Origin: Sulfuricella sp.
GTDB lineage: Bacteria > Pseudomonadota > Gammaproteobacteria > Burkholderiales > Sulfuricellaceae
Assembly: GCA_018336195.1 (NCBI GenBank)
Contig: JAGXQV010000059.1
Coordinates: 1 to 41,583 of the forward strand
Direction of reading: 5' to 3'
Length of the DNA stretch: 41,583 bases
The notes beneath the pieces are model-generated. The model saw only the letters and a list, made by a program, of their open reading frames with translations, was not told the DNA's origin and searched no databases. Made by a program: the position numbers and the translations under genes. This document shows positions 13,401 to 20,351 of this stretch, one piece after another (position 1 is the first letter of the stretch; each line of letters begins with the position of its first letter).

Positions 13401-13976
13401 CAGCAAGTTTTCGCGGGTGTCGCGAATGCGCAACTCGGTCTCGCGGCGACGCTCCTTGTACTTGGAGATGCCCGCCGCTTCTTCGAGAAACACCCGCAGT
13501 TCCTCGGGGCGCGCCTCGATGATCCGCGAAATCATGCCCTGCTCGATGATCGCGTAAGCACGCGCCCCCAGGCCGGTGCCCAGGAAGATGTCGGTGATGT
13601 CCTTTTTGCGGACTTGCAGGTTGTTGATGTAATAAGCCGATTCACCGTCGCGGTGGAGCACCCGCTTGACCGCCACTTCGGCATACTGCGACCACTGTCC
13701 GGCGGCCTTGCCCAGGGAATTATCGAACACCAGTTCGACGCTGGCGCGGCTTACCGGCTTGCGCGTACCGGAACCGTTGAAAATCACGTCCTGCATCGAC
13801 TCGCCGCGCAACTGGCGTGCCGACGACTCGCCCAGCACCCAGCGCATCGCGTCGATCACATTGGATTTGCCGCAGCCATTCGGGCCGACCACCGCCACCC
13901 GCTGTCCGGGGAAGTGGATGGTGGTCGGATCGACGAAGGTTTTGAAACCGGCGAGTTTGATCTGGGTGAGACGCAC
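10440..13976 (-). CDS. smc: Chromosome segregation ATPase SMC
   Basis: An 1178-aa protein from GTG 13976, which gives the standard N-terminus MRLTQIKLAGFKTFVDPT. The same frame stays open 189 bases further upstream but only inside vapC. Walker A (GPNGCGKS, Lys 37) is near the N-terminus. Two long coiled coils flank a hinge at about 510-660. The C-terminal head has the signature LLSGGEKALTALSL and Walker B FCLLDEVDAPLDDSN. SMC compacts and segregates DNA, normally with ScpA and ScpB, which are not in the window. Residues ~573-588 in the hinge are encoded by a REP-like palindromic stretch (separate entry). It starts only 13 bp after the vapC stop, so transcription from the toxin-antitoxin promoter probably reaches it. 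Confidence 0.95.
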   Translation of the reverse strand: MRLTQIKLAGFKTFVDPTTIHFPGQRVAVVGPNGCGKSNVIDAMRWVLGESSARQLRGESMQDVIFNGSGTRKPVSRASVELVFDNSLGKAAGQWSQYAEVAVKRVLHRDGESAYYINNLQVRKKDITDIFLGTGLGARAYAIIEQGMISRIIEARPEELRVFLEEAAGISKYKERRRETELRIRDTRENLLRVDDIRQELAGQLQKLEAQAEVARQFLDLKKQLEQAQNLFRLFKKREAQALSERWQREVQRLTNELEAATASLRQSENQLEQVREGHYAASDALHAAQGDLYGANAEVARIEQNLQHQRDNRQRLASRVAGAREQESRIVKQHQEAKANLEHWREELAVAELRREETRERLEQDSDQLPLAEQHFRDSQRIYADLQRDLNEARQTAQLEETHRSHAQKMVQSLQARRARLEQERGALPPFDAEALAIKEEELAELSEQLESARYTQETLQEQLPDAETARREAGQAVQGARERITKLEAQLAALRQMQNRLDHGKLQGWLAQHGLDGLPRLWQSLAVADGWDDALESVLRERLNAVLVDDLAQAGDWLDEPPPAPLAVAAWHSSPASGREVGREGNSPPPGLTPLAQYVTWRDGVLPSWLADSLANVYVAQEPRAALAASGDLPSGAWLVTRAGHLFGRGGVSFYAPQSELHGVLGRQREIEQLDGDLHNCLDQVAQAKTRAEQAEAALANIQRELADWRATISDLQQRHHRQQLDVQRLAQIGQQVAQRAAKIDEELREVAEQWEIESENIAEAGNTLEQAQYQIESLEEQLEAQREARAEAENRLNLQREALRGTERAAQEADFAERGCRGKIGELEHFIQTLDDQLENVHAQLEELLEEQQSADDQSLQMELQEALTAQQDKEKALAAARNNLEALTTQLRDIEGLRMVHEQKLNPLRDQVGEARLKEQEARLAQEQFGAMLAEVGADEEALAPLLERSAKASTLMAETTRLDNEIAALGAVNLAALEELEVARERQSYLEAQAADLNEAMETLESAIRRIDRETRERLQATFDLVNKNIGELFPTLFGGGHAQLVMTGEEILDAGVQMIAQPPGKKNSSIHLLSGGEKALTALSLTFSLFMLNPAPFCLLDEVDAPLDDSNTERFCELVKKMSENTQFIYISHNKITMEMAEQLVGVTMQEQGCSRVVTVDIEEAIRLKDAA
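12211..12260 (-). repeat. REP-like palindrome translated inside smc
   Basis: On the + strand this stretch holds two C/T-rich blocks (CCCTCTCTCCCA and CTTCTCTCCCG). A CTCG centre and the partly complementary CGGGCGAGGAG follow, forming a hairpin at ~12232-12254 with one mismatch. The layout resembles intergenic repeats of proteobacteria built on CCCTCTCCC...GGGAGAGGG. Here it is in frame and encodes Ser/Arg/Gly/Glu-rich residues (SSPASGREVGREGNSPP) in the SMC hinge, where ordinary hinge sequence is expected on both sides. Confidence 0.5.
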
Positions 13977-13989
13977 TTTAAGGACTGTT

Positions 13990-14415
13990 TTAGTTGTTGC
14001 CGGCGGGAATATTGAGCATTCCCGCCGCTTTGATAAGGCCCTGGTCAAGGCTGTAGACTCGATCTGCACCGTGGTTGCGGGCAATCGCCAGATGCAGGGC
14101 ATCTCCCGCCCGCAGGCCGCTGTCGAAACGGCGCAGGAAACGTTCGGCAAGACGGTAATCGGCAAGGGTCGGCATCAGCACTTGATACTGGCCATGCGCA
14201 ATCCGCGAGAAGGATTCGAGCAAACCCTGCGCCACGTCTTCCGCCAGTTCCTTCATGCGCACGCGGCGTGCAACCATGCTGGAAAACTCGACGCAAGTCC
14301 ATTCGCTGATGGCAATCCGCTGAGCGGCAAGGTCAAAGGCCAACTGGCGCACGGTCGGTGAATCCGGCTCGGGAACATAGAGCGGTGCGATGAAACTGGT
14401 ATCGAAATAGAACAT
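13990..14415 (-). CDS. vapC: PIN-domain toxin of a VapBC-type pair
   Basis: A 141-aa PIN-domain ribonuclease. ATG 14415 gives MFYFDTSFIAPLYV, the usual family start. A TTG nine bases earlier overlaps the antitoxin stop and is an alternative. The four acidic residues of the PIN site are visible: Asp in YFDTS, Glu in WTCVEFSS, Asp in RAGDALHLA and Asp in VYSLDQGL. Such toxins cleave tRNA or rRNA when the antitoxin is lost. The gene follows its antitoxin immediately and ends 13 bp before smc, so the pair sits between any upstream promoter and smc. Confidence 0.88.
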   Translation of the reverse strand: MFYFDTSFIAPLYVPEPDSPTVRQLAFDLAAQRIAISEWTCVEFSSMVARRVRMKELAEDVAQGLLESFSRIAHGQYQVLMPTLADYRLAERFLRRFDSGLRAGDALHLAIARNHGADRVYSLDQGLIKAAGMLNIPAGNN

Positions 14416-14420
14416 GCGGC

Positions 14421-14663
<243 letters not shown>

Positions 14664-14673
14664 TCACTCCATA

Positions 14674-14693
14674 ATAGTCATCTACATGGTCAT
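14674..14693. promoter_or_regulatory. Paired octamers upstream of vapB, candidate operator
   Basis: Two near-identical octamers, ATAGTCAT (14674-14681) and ATGGTCAT (14686-14693), are 12 bp apart centre to centre, close to one helical turn. They lie 14-33 bp ahead of the vapB start, inside the only sizeable AT-rich gap there. TATTAT- and TATGAC-like hexamers on the - strand overlap them. Direct repeats in this position fit binding by the Phd-like antitoxin. This is inference from position and symmetry. Confidence 0.4.
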
Positions 14694-14752
14694 AATATCA
14701 CAAACCCATACTTCCCGACGGAAGGGCTTTTCCGGGATAATGGCGGAAAGGC

Positions 14753-14838
14753 AGTGTTTAGTTTTTAGTGTTGAGCGCTTAGCAAAAAGCGCCGCGCAGC
14801 GACATCAACTAAACACTAAACACTAAACACTAAACACT
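14753..14838. repeat. 7-bp tandem repeat with an inverted counterpart, upstream of queF
   Basis: From 14809 to 14838 the sequence is 4.3 copies of the heptamer CTAAACA. From 14753 to 14772 the reverse-complement motif occurs twice (AGTGTTTAG and TTTTTAGTGTT). The two arms could pair around a ~35-base GC-rich centre containing GAGCGCTTAGC and GCGCCGCGCAGCG. The block ends 10 bp before the queF start, so it would lie in the promoter or 5' leader. No preQ1 riboswitch-like sequence is recognisable. Confidence 0.8.
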
Positions 14839-14848
14839 GATTTTCACC

Positions 14849-15268
14849 ATGCCCAGCCAACCCAGCAAAGAACTCGAAACCTTCGACAACCCCCATCCCG
14901 AGCGCGATTACCATATTCACATGGAAATCCCGGAATTCACCTGCCTGTGTCCCAAGACCGGGCAACCGGATTTCGCCACCCTGATCCTCGACTACATCCC
15001 CGACCAAAAGTGCGTGGAGTTGAAAAGTCTCAAGATGTACGTGTGGTCCTACCGCAACGAAGGCGCCTTCCACGAAGCCGTTACCAACCGCATCCTCGAC
15101 GACCTCGCCCGCGCCACCCAGCCGCGTTTCATGCGCCTCACCGCCAAGTTTTACGTGCGCGGCGGGATATTCACCAACGTCGTGGCCGAGCAGCGCCAGC
15201 CGGGTTGGACGCCGCCGCAGCGCGTCGACCTCGCCGCGTTCGAGCCACAATCCAACACCCGCGGATAA
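14849..15268 (+). CDS. queF: NADPH-dependent 7-cyano-7-deazaguanine reductase (queuosine pathway)
   Basis: A 139-aa single-domain (type I) QueF. The nucleophilic cysteine is in [14 protein letters not shown] (Cys 34), with the catalytic Asp in PDFA (Asp 41). The family motif [20 protein letters not shown] contains the substrate-binding His-Glu (75-76). It reduces preQ0 to preQ1, a late cytosolic step before insertion into tRNA. Unlike the bimodular enterobacterial form (~280 aa) it is the short, Bacillus-like type. The ribosome site is poor because the 7-bp repeats occupy the leader. The PilZ-like gene follows 3 bp later. Confidence 0.95.
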   Translation: MPSQPSKELETFDNPHPERDYHIHMEIPEFTCLCPKTGQPDFATLILDYIPDQKCVELKSLKMYVWSYRNEGAFHEAVTNRILDDLARATQPRFMRLTAKFYVRGGIFTNVVAEQRQPGWTPPQRVDLAAFEPQSNTRG

Positions 15269-15271
15269 GCC

Positions 15272-15817
15272 ATGAGCGCTATCGGAGGGGTGTATTTCCA
15301 GGGCAACCTGCCGCTGGCATGGCACGCGGCAGAGCCGCCCGGCGAGGAAACGTTGCAAGGATGGATGTTTACCAACGCCGTGCTGCTGCGCGCCCTGGCG
15401 ACCATGGATGCCCAGCCCACCGAGCGGGACGTTGACCCCAACGGCGATGCCGACAGGAAGCTCGAACGCCTGGAAGCCAAGCTGGACTTGGCGCTCAACC
15501 TGCTCGCCCAACTCATCGCGCGCGACGCCCCCAAACCGGAAGCCTGTCCCGCCACCCTGAGCGCCACGGCCATCGAATGGTTCAGCAGCAAGATCCCGGC
15601 AACCGGCAATCTGGTGATTACCCTTTACCTCGACCCGCGTCTCCCCCAGCCTTTGCAATTACCCGCGCAAGTCCTGGAATCCGCGCCGGCGGAGGGTGGT
15701 CACCGCACCCTCGCGGAATTCCACCACCTCGACGAGGAAACCCAGGAATGGCTGGAGCGCATGGTGTTTCGCCGCCATCGTCGCCACATCCAGGCACTGC
15801 ACGGCGCCAAGGGATAG
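15272..15817 (+). CDS. Probable atypical PilZ (c-di-GMP receptor-like) protein
   Basis: A 181-aa protein 3 bp downstream of queF. The middle holds an amphipathic helix with heptad spacing (DRKLERLEAKLDLALNLLAQ, residues ~60-80). A beta-rich C-terminal part follows (ATAIEWFSSKIPATGNLVIT, LYLDPRLPQPLQLPAQVL) and then a basic tail (FRRHRRHIQALHG). This layout fits the tetrameric atypical PilZ family, which uses such a coiled helix to oligomerise. The canonical RxxxR and DxSxxG c-di-GMP motifs are not evident, so ligand binding is uncertain. It may act in motility or surface control. No signal peptide or membrane segment is visible. Confidence 0.55.
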   Translation: MSAIGGVYFQGNLPLAWHAAEPPGEETLQGWMFTNAVLLRALATMDAQPTERDVDPNGDADRKLERLEAKLDLALNLLAQLIARDAPKPEACPATLSATAIEWFSSKIPATGNLVITLYLDPRLPQPLQLPAQVLESAPAEGGHRTLAEFHHLDEETQEWLERMVFRRHRRHIQALHGAKG

Positions 15818-15895
15818 TCGAGTCTACCGCTCGGCCCGACTCGCCAAGTTTTCCCGAGAATACCCCCGCTACAACCTGTTGAAGAAGTTCTCCTA

Positions 15896-16078
15896 GCAGG
15901 CTGCTGAAAAACCCGCGCTTATTTTCCCTTACCCGCACCTGGAAGTGGGTTTGTCAGCAATTTTTCGTTTTTCGGCCTTAAAACAGTCAGCTTTTCGGGG
16001 GCTTTCCCCGATTTTCCGCCTTTTGGGCGGAGTGGTGGCGCATTACGCCAACAATCGTCTCATCCTGACCAGATTGTG
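15896..16078 (-). mobile_element. Right-end remnant of an IS5-like element
   Basis: The stretch starts with AGCAGGCTGCTGAAAAAC, a sequence typical of IS termini. On the - strand at 16078-16043 it ends in the last codons of a transposase, HNLVRMRRLLA then stop, resembling the NLxxxRRxLL C-terminus of IS5-family enzymes. Everything upstream of those codons is missing: it is cut at 16079-16084, where the IS3-like remnant begins. Together with the next entry it fills the 485-bp gap between the PilZ-like gene and the TPR-glycosyltransferase. No functional gene is left. Confidence 0.6.
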
Positions 16079-16083
16079 TTAAT

Positions 16084-16260
16084 CAGCACTACCGCACCCG
16101 TGCACAGGCAATACAGGAGATCAGCGAGTACATCGAGGTCTTCTACAACCGGCAGCGGAAACAGGCGCGTCTTGGTTACCTGTCACCCGCCGCCTTCACA
16201 CGGCGATACTATGAAAATCAGCTCGCCGCTTAACCCGTTGGACTCCACTATTGACAACTG
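16084..16260 (+). mobile_element. IS3-family transposase (OrfB) C-terminal remnant
   Basis: The frame 16084-16233 encodes the last ~49 residues of an IS3-family integrase. It contains the diagnostic EYIEVFYNRQRKQARLGYLS and PAAFTRRYYENQLAA followed by TAA. The catalytic DDE domain is absent. The next ~25 bp (TGGACTCCACTATTGACAAC) look like the terminal region of an IS3 element. The remnant is fused to the IS5-like fragment on its left. Its right end lies ~40 bp before the TPR-glycosyltransferase start, so the island's first gene sits directly on an insertion scar. Confidence 0.85.
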
Positions 16261-16302
16261 GCCTCACTTTCACGCTAAACTTCCGAGCACATTCGAAAAG
16301 AA

Positions 16303-18378
16303 ATGCCGAAAATGAAAAAGAAAGGCAAAAAACAAGCGAATTCCGCGGAATTACGCCCAGCCTACGCTGGCCCCGCGAAGAAAAGCGCACTGTTGGGCTG
16401 GGCGCCTTTGCGTAAACCGACGCCCGACGAAGTGATTGAGGAAGCCCTAGTGCTCCTGGAAAACGGTCATTTTGAGGAAGCTGAGGGAAAGTTCCGGGAA
16501 GTGCTGCACACATCCCCGGATAACTTCAACGCCGCATTCCATATCGGTCGTCTCAATCTTGAGAGGAATAACCTCTATCCGGCAGCCGGATTCCTGGCTC
16601 GGGCGTACCAGTTGGCGCCTGCTTCCTGGGAAGCCGGCGGGTTGTTCGGCTACGCCTTGTGGAAGTTGGGCGATTTCACCACTGCGGTGCAATTGCTTGA
16701 GCGCTCAGCCGACTTGACGCCCGACGAACCCGCCCTCCTCCACCAGTCGCTGATCTGCCGGGTAATGTCCAAAGCGTTGACGGTGGATGACGATCCCAAG
16801 CTGTGGCCGGCAGCATTGCGCTATCTGCTGGAAGGCTGCGGTAACGCTGCCGAGCAAGTCGGATTTCTGGATTCCTGCGGTTTCGACAAAAGCGCCCCAG
16901 CTACTCACAACGAGAATATTTTCGTCAAGCTGGCCTTGCCGCTCATTCGCTCGGTTCTCGCGGAAGGAAAGCTGGGACTGGCACTGAAATTACACCGCTA
17001 TACGTTTTCCCGTGCGGCCTTGTTTCCCCACACTCAGGAACAGTGGGCAAAATATCTGGACAGGCTGAATCCCTTGTTTGTCGAGGCTGGGGAGGCCCTC
17101 CGCGCGCGCGCTGATCAACGACCTTTTCGCGATCTCGGGAATACCCCGCCGGTGGTGGCATTTGTTGTCGATACGTCGGTTTCAGCAGGATCTGGCTTCC
17201 CGGTATTCCTCAGCATGCTCGAACAAGTCGTCAGAGTGCGGGAGAACCGGATGATCCCCATCGTCTATACGCTTGTTCCGGCTCCTCCCGCGCTTACCGA
17301 ACAATGCCGAAAATGGGCAGTAACGCTGATCGATTTTGGTAGCCCTGAACAAAACGGCAAACTGGGTGAGGGCCAACTGCACCAACTGGAAACCGTCGGG
17401 GAACATTCCCGCGCAGTTGGGGTTTCTTTGGCGGTATTTTTTTCCTCGTTCGAGGCCATCGTTTGTCTTGCCTCTTCGTTTGGCATCGCTCCCCGCCACG
17501 CCTATTTCACGATGTTTTTCCACAGCATCGCCGCGCCGCGTCTGGACGCCTACTTTGCCGGAGCCTCATTGGGTTTTGCGACGAAATCGATTCGGGGACG
17601 CACCTGGCGAACCTTTCCGCCGGTATCGCCCTATCCGTTTCCAGCCGATGATTCGCCGGAGGGCGTCGAGATGCTGGGCGAAGTAACGGCGATCCGCACC
17701 CGCTTGCACAAGCGTTTCTCGACGCTGTTAGGAACGATCAGCCGTACGGAAAAACTCGACGAGACATTTATCGAAGTCGTGGCGCGGATATTGCGGGAGA
17801 GCCCTGGTGCTGGATTCCTATGGTTCGGCCACGAGAACGAACCTATCGTCAGCCGGATTGCGGCCTTGTTCGATGCGCACGGCGTCGCCGAGCGCTGCTT
17901 ATTTGTCGGATGGGTAGATACCCGGGTGTATTCCCGCGTATTGGATATCCATCTGAACTGTTTTGGCCTGCCCACCGGGATAACCATGACGCAGACGTTT
18001 TCCGCAGCCGGTGCGTATGTTTTGAAGCGTGGCGCGGAGGCTAACCATATCGGGCTAACCCAGCTTCTCGCCTCGCTGTTGGATGGCATCGAGAGCGAAA
18101 CGCACCTGGCCGAAGCGCAGGCGATTTTTACGGACCCGGAGCACGGCGAGAACCTGGTAATGCTCGCGGAAGATGTCGAGCAATACCTCAACTATGCCAA
18201 TCGGCTAATCCGTGATCCGGTCTTTCGCGGTAAAGTCGGTGCGGCTGCAAGAAAATTCATGGACAAATATTTTCACGATTCGGATTGCACGGGACGGGCA
18301 TTCGTCGAACATCTGATCGACGTGGCAGGCGCCGATCAGGCGCCGCCCAAACGGCGCAAATCCCGTGTTGTCGGATGA
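16303..18378 (+). CDS. TPR-containing glycosyltransferase, distant GT41/SPINDLY relative
   Basis: A 691-aa protein from ATG 16303; an in-frame ATG at 16312 is also possible and the ribosome site is weak. The basic N-terminus is followed by tetratricopeptide-like helices at ~40-150 (ALVLLENGHFEEAEGKFREV, YALWKLGDFTTAVQLLER). Residues ~270-670 look like a two-lobed GT-B enzyme. The second lobe has FLWFGHENEPIVSRIAALFD, AERCLFVGWVDTRVYSRVLD and a donor-site-like FGLPTGITMTQTFSAAGAYV, similar to OGT/HMW1C-type sites. It probably glycosylates a protein or a surface glycan in the cytoplasm. It is the first gene of the accessory island, 43 bp after an IS3 scar, and differs strongly from the GT41-like protein at 917. 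Confidence 0.65.
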   Translation: MPKMKKKGKKQANSAELRPAYAGPAKKSALLGWAPLRKPTPDEVIEEALVLLENGHFEEAEGKFREVLHTSPDNFNAAFHIGRLNLERNNLYPAAGFLARAYQLAPASWEAGGLFGYALWKLGDFTTAVQLLERSADLTPDEPALLHQSLICRVMSKALTVDDDPKLWPAALRYLLEGCGNAAEQVGFLDSCGFDKSAPATHNENIFVKLALPLIRSVLAEGKLGLALKLHRYTFSRAALFPHTQEQWAKYLDRLNPLFVEAGEALRARADQRPFRDLGNTPPVVAFVVDTSVSAGSGFPVFLSMLEQVVRVRENRMIPIVYTLVPAPPALTEQCRKWAVTLIDFGSPEQNGKLGEGQLHQLETVGEHSRAVGVSLAVFFSSFEAIVCLASSFGIAPRHAYFTMFFHSIAAPRLDAYFAGASLGFATKSIRGRTWRTFPPVSPYPFPADDSPEGVEMLGEVTAIRTRLHKRFSTLLGTISRTEKLDETFIEVVARILRESPGAGFLWFGHENEPIVSRIAALFDAHGVAERCLFVGWVDTRVYSRVLDIHLNCFGLPTGITMTQTFSAAGAYVLKRGAEANHIGLTQLLASLLDGIESETHLAEAQAIFTDPEHGENLVMLAEDVEQYLNYANRLIRDPVFRGKVGAAARKFMDKYFHDSDCTGRAFVEHLIDVAGADQAPPKRRKSRVVG

Positions 18379-18401
18379 ATCGATATTGGGGAGAGTCCGG
18401 A

Positions 18402-18449
18402 ATGGCTTTTTTTGATTTGTTCAACAACACCAATTTATTGACAGACTGA
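18402..18449 (+). other. Short 15-codon frame with a good ribosome site
   Basis: ATG 18402 follows GGGGAGAG with 6 bases between, a better site than any near the aminotransferase start at 18464. The frame encodes MAFFDLFNNTNLLTD and stops 14 bp before that gene. It could be a leader peptide coupling translation into the aminotransferase, or the stump of a deleted gene. A run of seven T residues lies inside it. No homologue is recognised. Confidence 0.25.
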
Positions 18450-18463
18450 TCGGCAAAACAGCC

Positions 18464-19594
18464 ATGCCACTCCCCCGGAAAGTGCCACCGATTTATGTGA
18501 CGCAACCCTTGCTTCCCCCTTTGGAAGAGTTTGTCCCCTACCTGGAACAAATCTGGGAAAACAAAATTTTGACCAACTGTGGTCCGTTTCATCAGCAACT
18601 GGAACAAGCGCTGTGCGACCATCTCGGCGTCAAGCACCTTTCCTTGTTTACCAATGGCACCATTGCGCTGATTACCGCCTTGCAGGCACTGCAAATTACC
18701 GGCGAAGTCATCACCACGCCGTATTCCTTTGTGGCCACGGCACACTCCCTTGTTTGGAACGGGATCAAACCTGTGTTTGTGGACATCGACCCGCTAACCC
18801 TTAATCTCTCTCCGGACAAAATCAAGGCTGCCATTACCCCGCAAACTACCGCCATCATGCCGGTGCATTGCTACGGTCGCCCCTGTGACGTGGACCGCAT
18901 TCGGAAGATTGCCGACGAACATGGGCTGAAAGTCATTTACGACGCAGCGCACGCCTTTGGCGTGCGCTGCCGCGGCGCCAGCGTGGCAAACCAAGGTGAT
19001 ATTTCGGTACTGAGCTTTCACGCCACCAAAGTGTTCAACACCTTTGAAGGGGGGGCCATCGTCTGCCCGGATGCCGCAACCAAACAGCGTATTGATTATC
19101 TGAAAAACTTTGGTTTCGTGGACGATGTAACGGTGGTGGCGACCGGCATCAACGGCAAAATGAATGAAATCAGTGCCGCTTTTGGCCTTCTGCAATTAAA
19201 GCGCATCGATGAAGCCATCCGAAAACGCAAAACCATCGATGCGCGCTACCGGGAAGGTCTGGCGGGTATCAACGGCATTCAGTGCCTGGCCGAGGTCGGG
19301 GGGGACGCGGCGAACTACGCCTATTTTCCGATCTTGGTGCAGCCGGATTATCCGCTCAGCCGTGATTCGCTATATCAACGTCTGCGGGAGAACGGCATCT
19401 TTGTGCGACGCTATTTCTACCCGTTGATAAGCGACTTTCCCATGTATCGAGAAATGCCTTCCGCGGCACATTCAAATTTACCGGTGGCAAGGAAAGTGGC
19501 GGAACAAGTGATTTGTTTGCCGATTTATCCGGCGCTGCCCAGTACCCTGGTCGATTTCGTTCTTCAAGTCATTGAAGGAAAAAATGTCGAATGA
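18464..19594 (+). CDS. PLP-dependent sugar aminotransferase, DegT/DnrJ/EryC1 family (VioA-like)
   Basis: A 376-aa protein of normal family length. Visible features are the substrate-loop TNGTIALITALQAL, YSFVATAHSLVWNG, the cofactor-binding Asp in VIYDAAHAFG (Asp 160) and the Schiff-base Lys in SFHATKVFNTFEGGA (Lys 189). The SFHATKVFNTFEGGA wording is close to VioA and FdtB enzymes, which aminate dTDP-4-keto- or dTDP-3-keto-6-deoxyhexoses with glutamate as donor. Which position is aminated cannot be settled by eye. It overlaps wbqC by four bases (ATGA). The dTDP-sugar supply genes rmlA and rmlB are not in the window. Confidence 0.9.
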   Translation: MPLPRKVPPIYVTQPLLPPLEEFVPYLEQIWENKILTNCGPFHQQLEQALCDHLGVKHLSLFTNGTIALITALQALQITGEVITTPYSFVATAHSLVWNGIKPVFVDIDPLTLNLSPDKIKAAITPQTTAIMPVHCYGRPCDVDRIRKIADEHGLKVIYDAAHAFGVRCRGASVANQGDISVLSFHATKVFNTFEGGAIVCPDAATKQRIDYLKNFGFVDDVTVVATGINGKMNEISAAFGLLQLKRIDEAIRKRKTIDARYREGLAGINGIQCLAEVGGDAANYAYFPILVQPDYPLSRDSLYQRLRENGIFVRRYFYPLISDFPMYREMPSAAHSNLPVARKVAEQVICLPIYPALPSTLVDFVLQVIEGKNVE

Positions 19595-20292
19595 CCAGCA
19601 TTGCCGTCATGCAACCCTACTTCCTGCCCTATATCGGATATTTCCAGTTAATCGCGGCGGTGGATAAATTTGTGGTATTCGACGATGTAAACTTCATCAA
19701 TCGCGGCTGGATCAATCGCAATCGCTTATTGCTCAATGGTGCAGCCCATACGTTTACGGTGCCCTTACGTGGCGCCAGTCAAAACAAGCTGATTTGCGAA
19801 ATCGAATTGCTTGACCAGCCGGATTGGCGGAACAAATTGCTGCGCACCATCCACCACGCCTACGGGAAAGCCCCTTGTTATGCACATGTGTCCGGCTTGC
19901 TGGAAAGCGTGGTCAATTACTCGTCAACCCGGCTTGACGAGTTTCTACTCTACAGCATTCGTGAAGTGGTGGCTTATCTGGCGATGGAAGTGGAAATCGC
20001 CGACACCTCGCGAATCTATCAAAACGCCCATCTGAAAGGACAGGAACGTATTCTCGATATCTGTCGGCAAGAGCGCGCCGACATTTACGTAAACTCGATT
20101 GGTGGAGTTGACTTATATGATCGTGCCGCCTTTTCACAACATGGCCTGACGCTTCATTTCTTGCGTTCGCGTTCGATCGGTTATTCTCAGGGAAAGGCCG
20201 GACAAGTTGCCGGACTGTCCATGCTTGATGTGCTCATGTTCAATGAGCCGGAGGCGGTTCGGCGTTTGCTAGCCGAATACGATTTGACTTGA
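19591..20292 (+). CDS. WbqC family protein
   Basis: A 233-aa protein with the WbqC hallmark N-terminus IAVMQPYFLPYIGYFQLIAA. A FVVFDDVNFINRGWINRNRL segment, a middle QERILDICRQERADIYVNSI and a GVDLYDRAAF segment follow. The family is regularly found in O-antigen and flagellin-glycosylation loci next to sugar aminotransferases. Its chemistry is not firmly established; N-acyl or aminoacyl modification of amino sugars has been suggested. Start ATG 19591 overlaps the aminotransferase stop, so the two are translationally coupled. The nucleotidyl-modified amino sugar made by that enzyme is the obvious candidate substrate. Confidence 0.9.
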   Translation: MTSIAVMQPYFLPYIGYFQLIAAVDKFVVFDDVNFINRGWINRNRLLLNGAAHTFTVPLRGASQNKLICEIELLDQPDWRNKLLRTIHHAYGKAPCYAHVSGLLESVVNYSSTRLDEFLLYSIREVVAYLAMEVEIADTSRIYQNAHLKGQERILDICRQERADIYVNSIGGVDLYDRAAFSQHGLTLHFLRSRSIGYSQGKAGQVAGLSMLDVLMFNEPEAVRRLLAEYDLT

Positions 20293-20351
20293 AGCTCAAC
20301 AACCGGCGGTGAGCAATCACCCCCGCATTACGACTATTTGGGACATTGACG

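Noticed and set aside
11952..14015. A 687-codon open frame on the + strand opposite smc
   Set aside because: It is the antisense shadow of a GC-rich coiled-coil gene. Its sequence is low-complexity (Leu/Phe/Gln/Gly-rich) with no family motif, while smc on the other strand is unambiguous.
14809..14838. Heptamer array as a small CRISPR
   Set aside because: Units are 7 bp, directly contiguous and without spacers; no cas genes are present.
15818..15895. Open + strand codons after the PilZ-like gene reading ARLAKFSREYPRYNLLKKFS
   Set aside because: They resemble a gene tail, but the stretch is only ~25 codons with no start and no recognised family; possibly debris of the IS junction.
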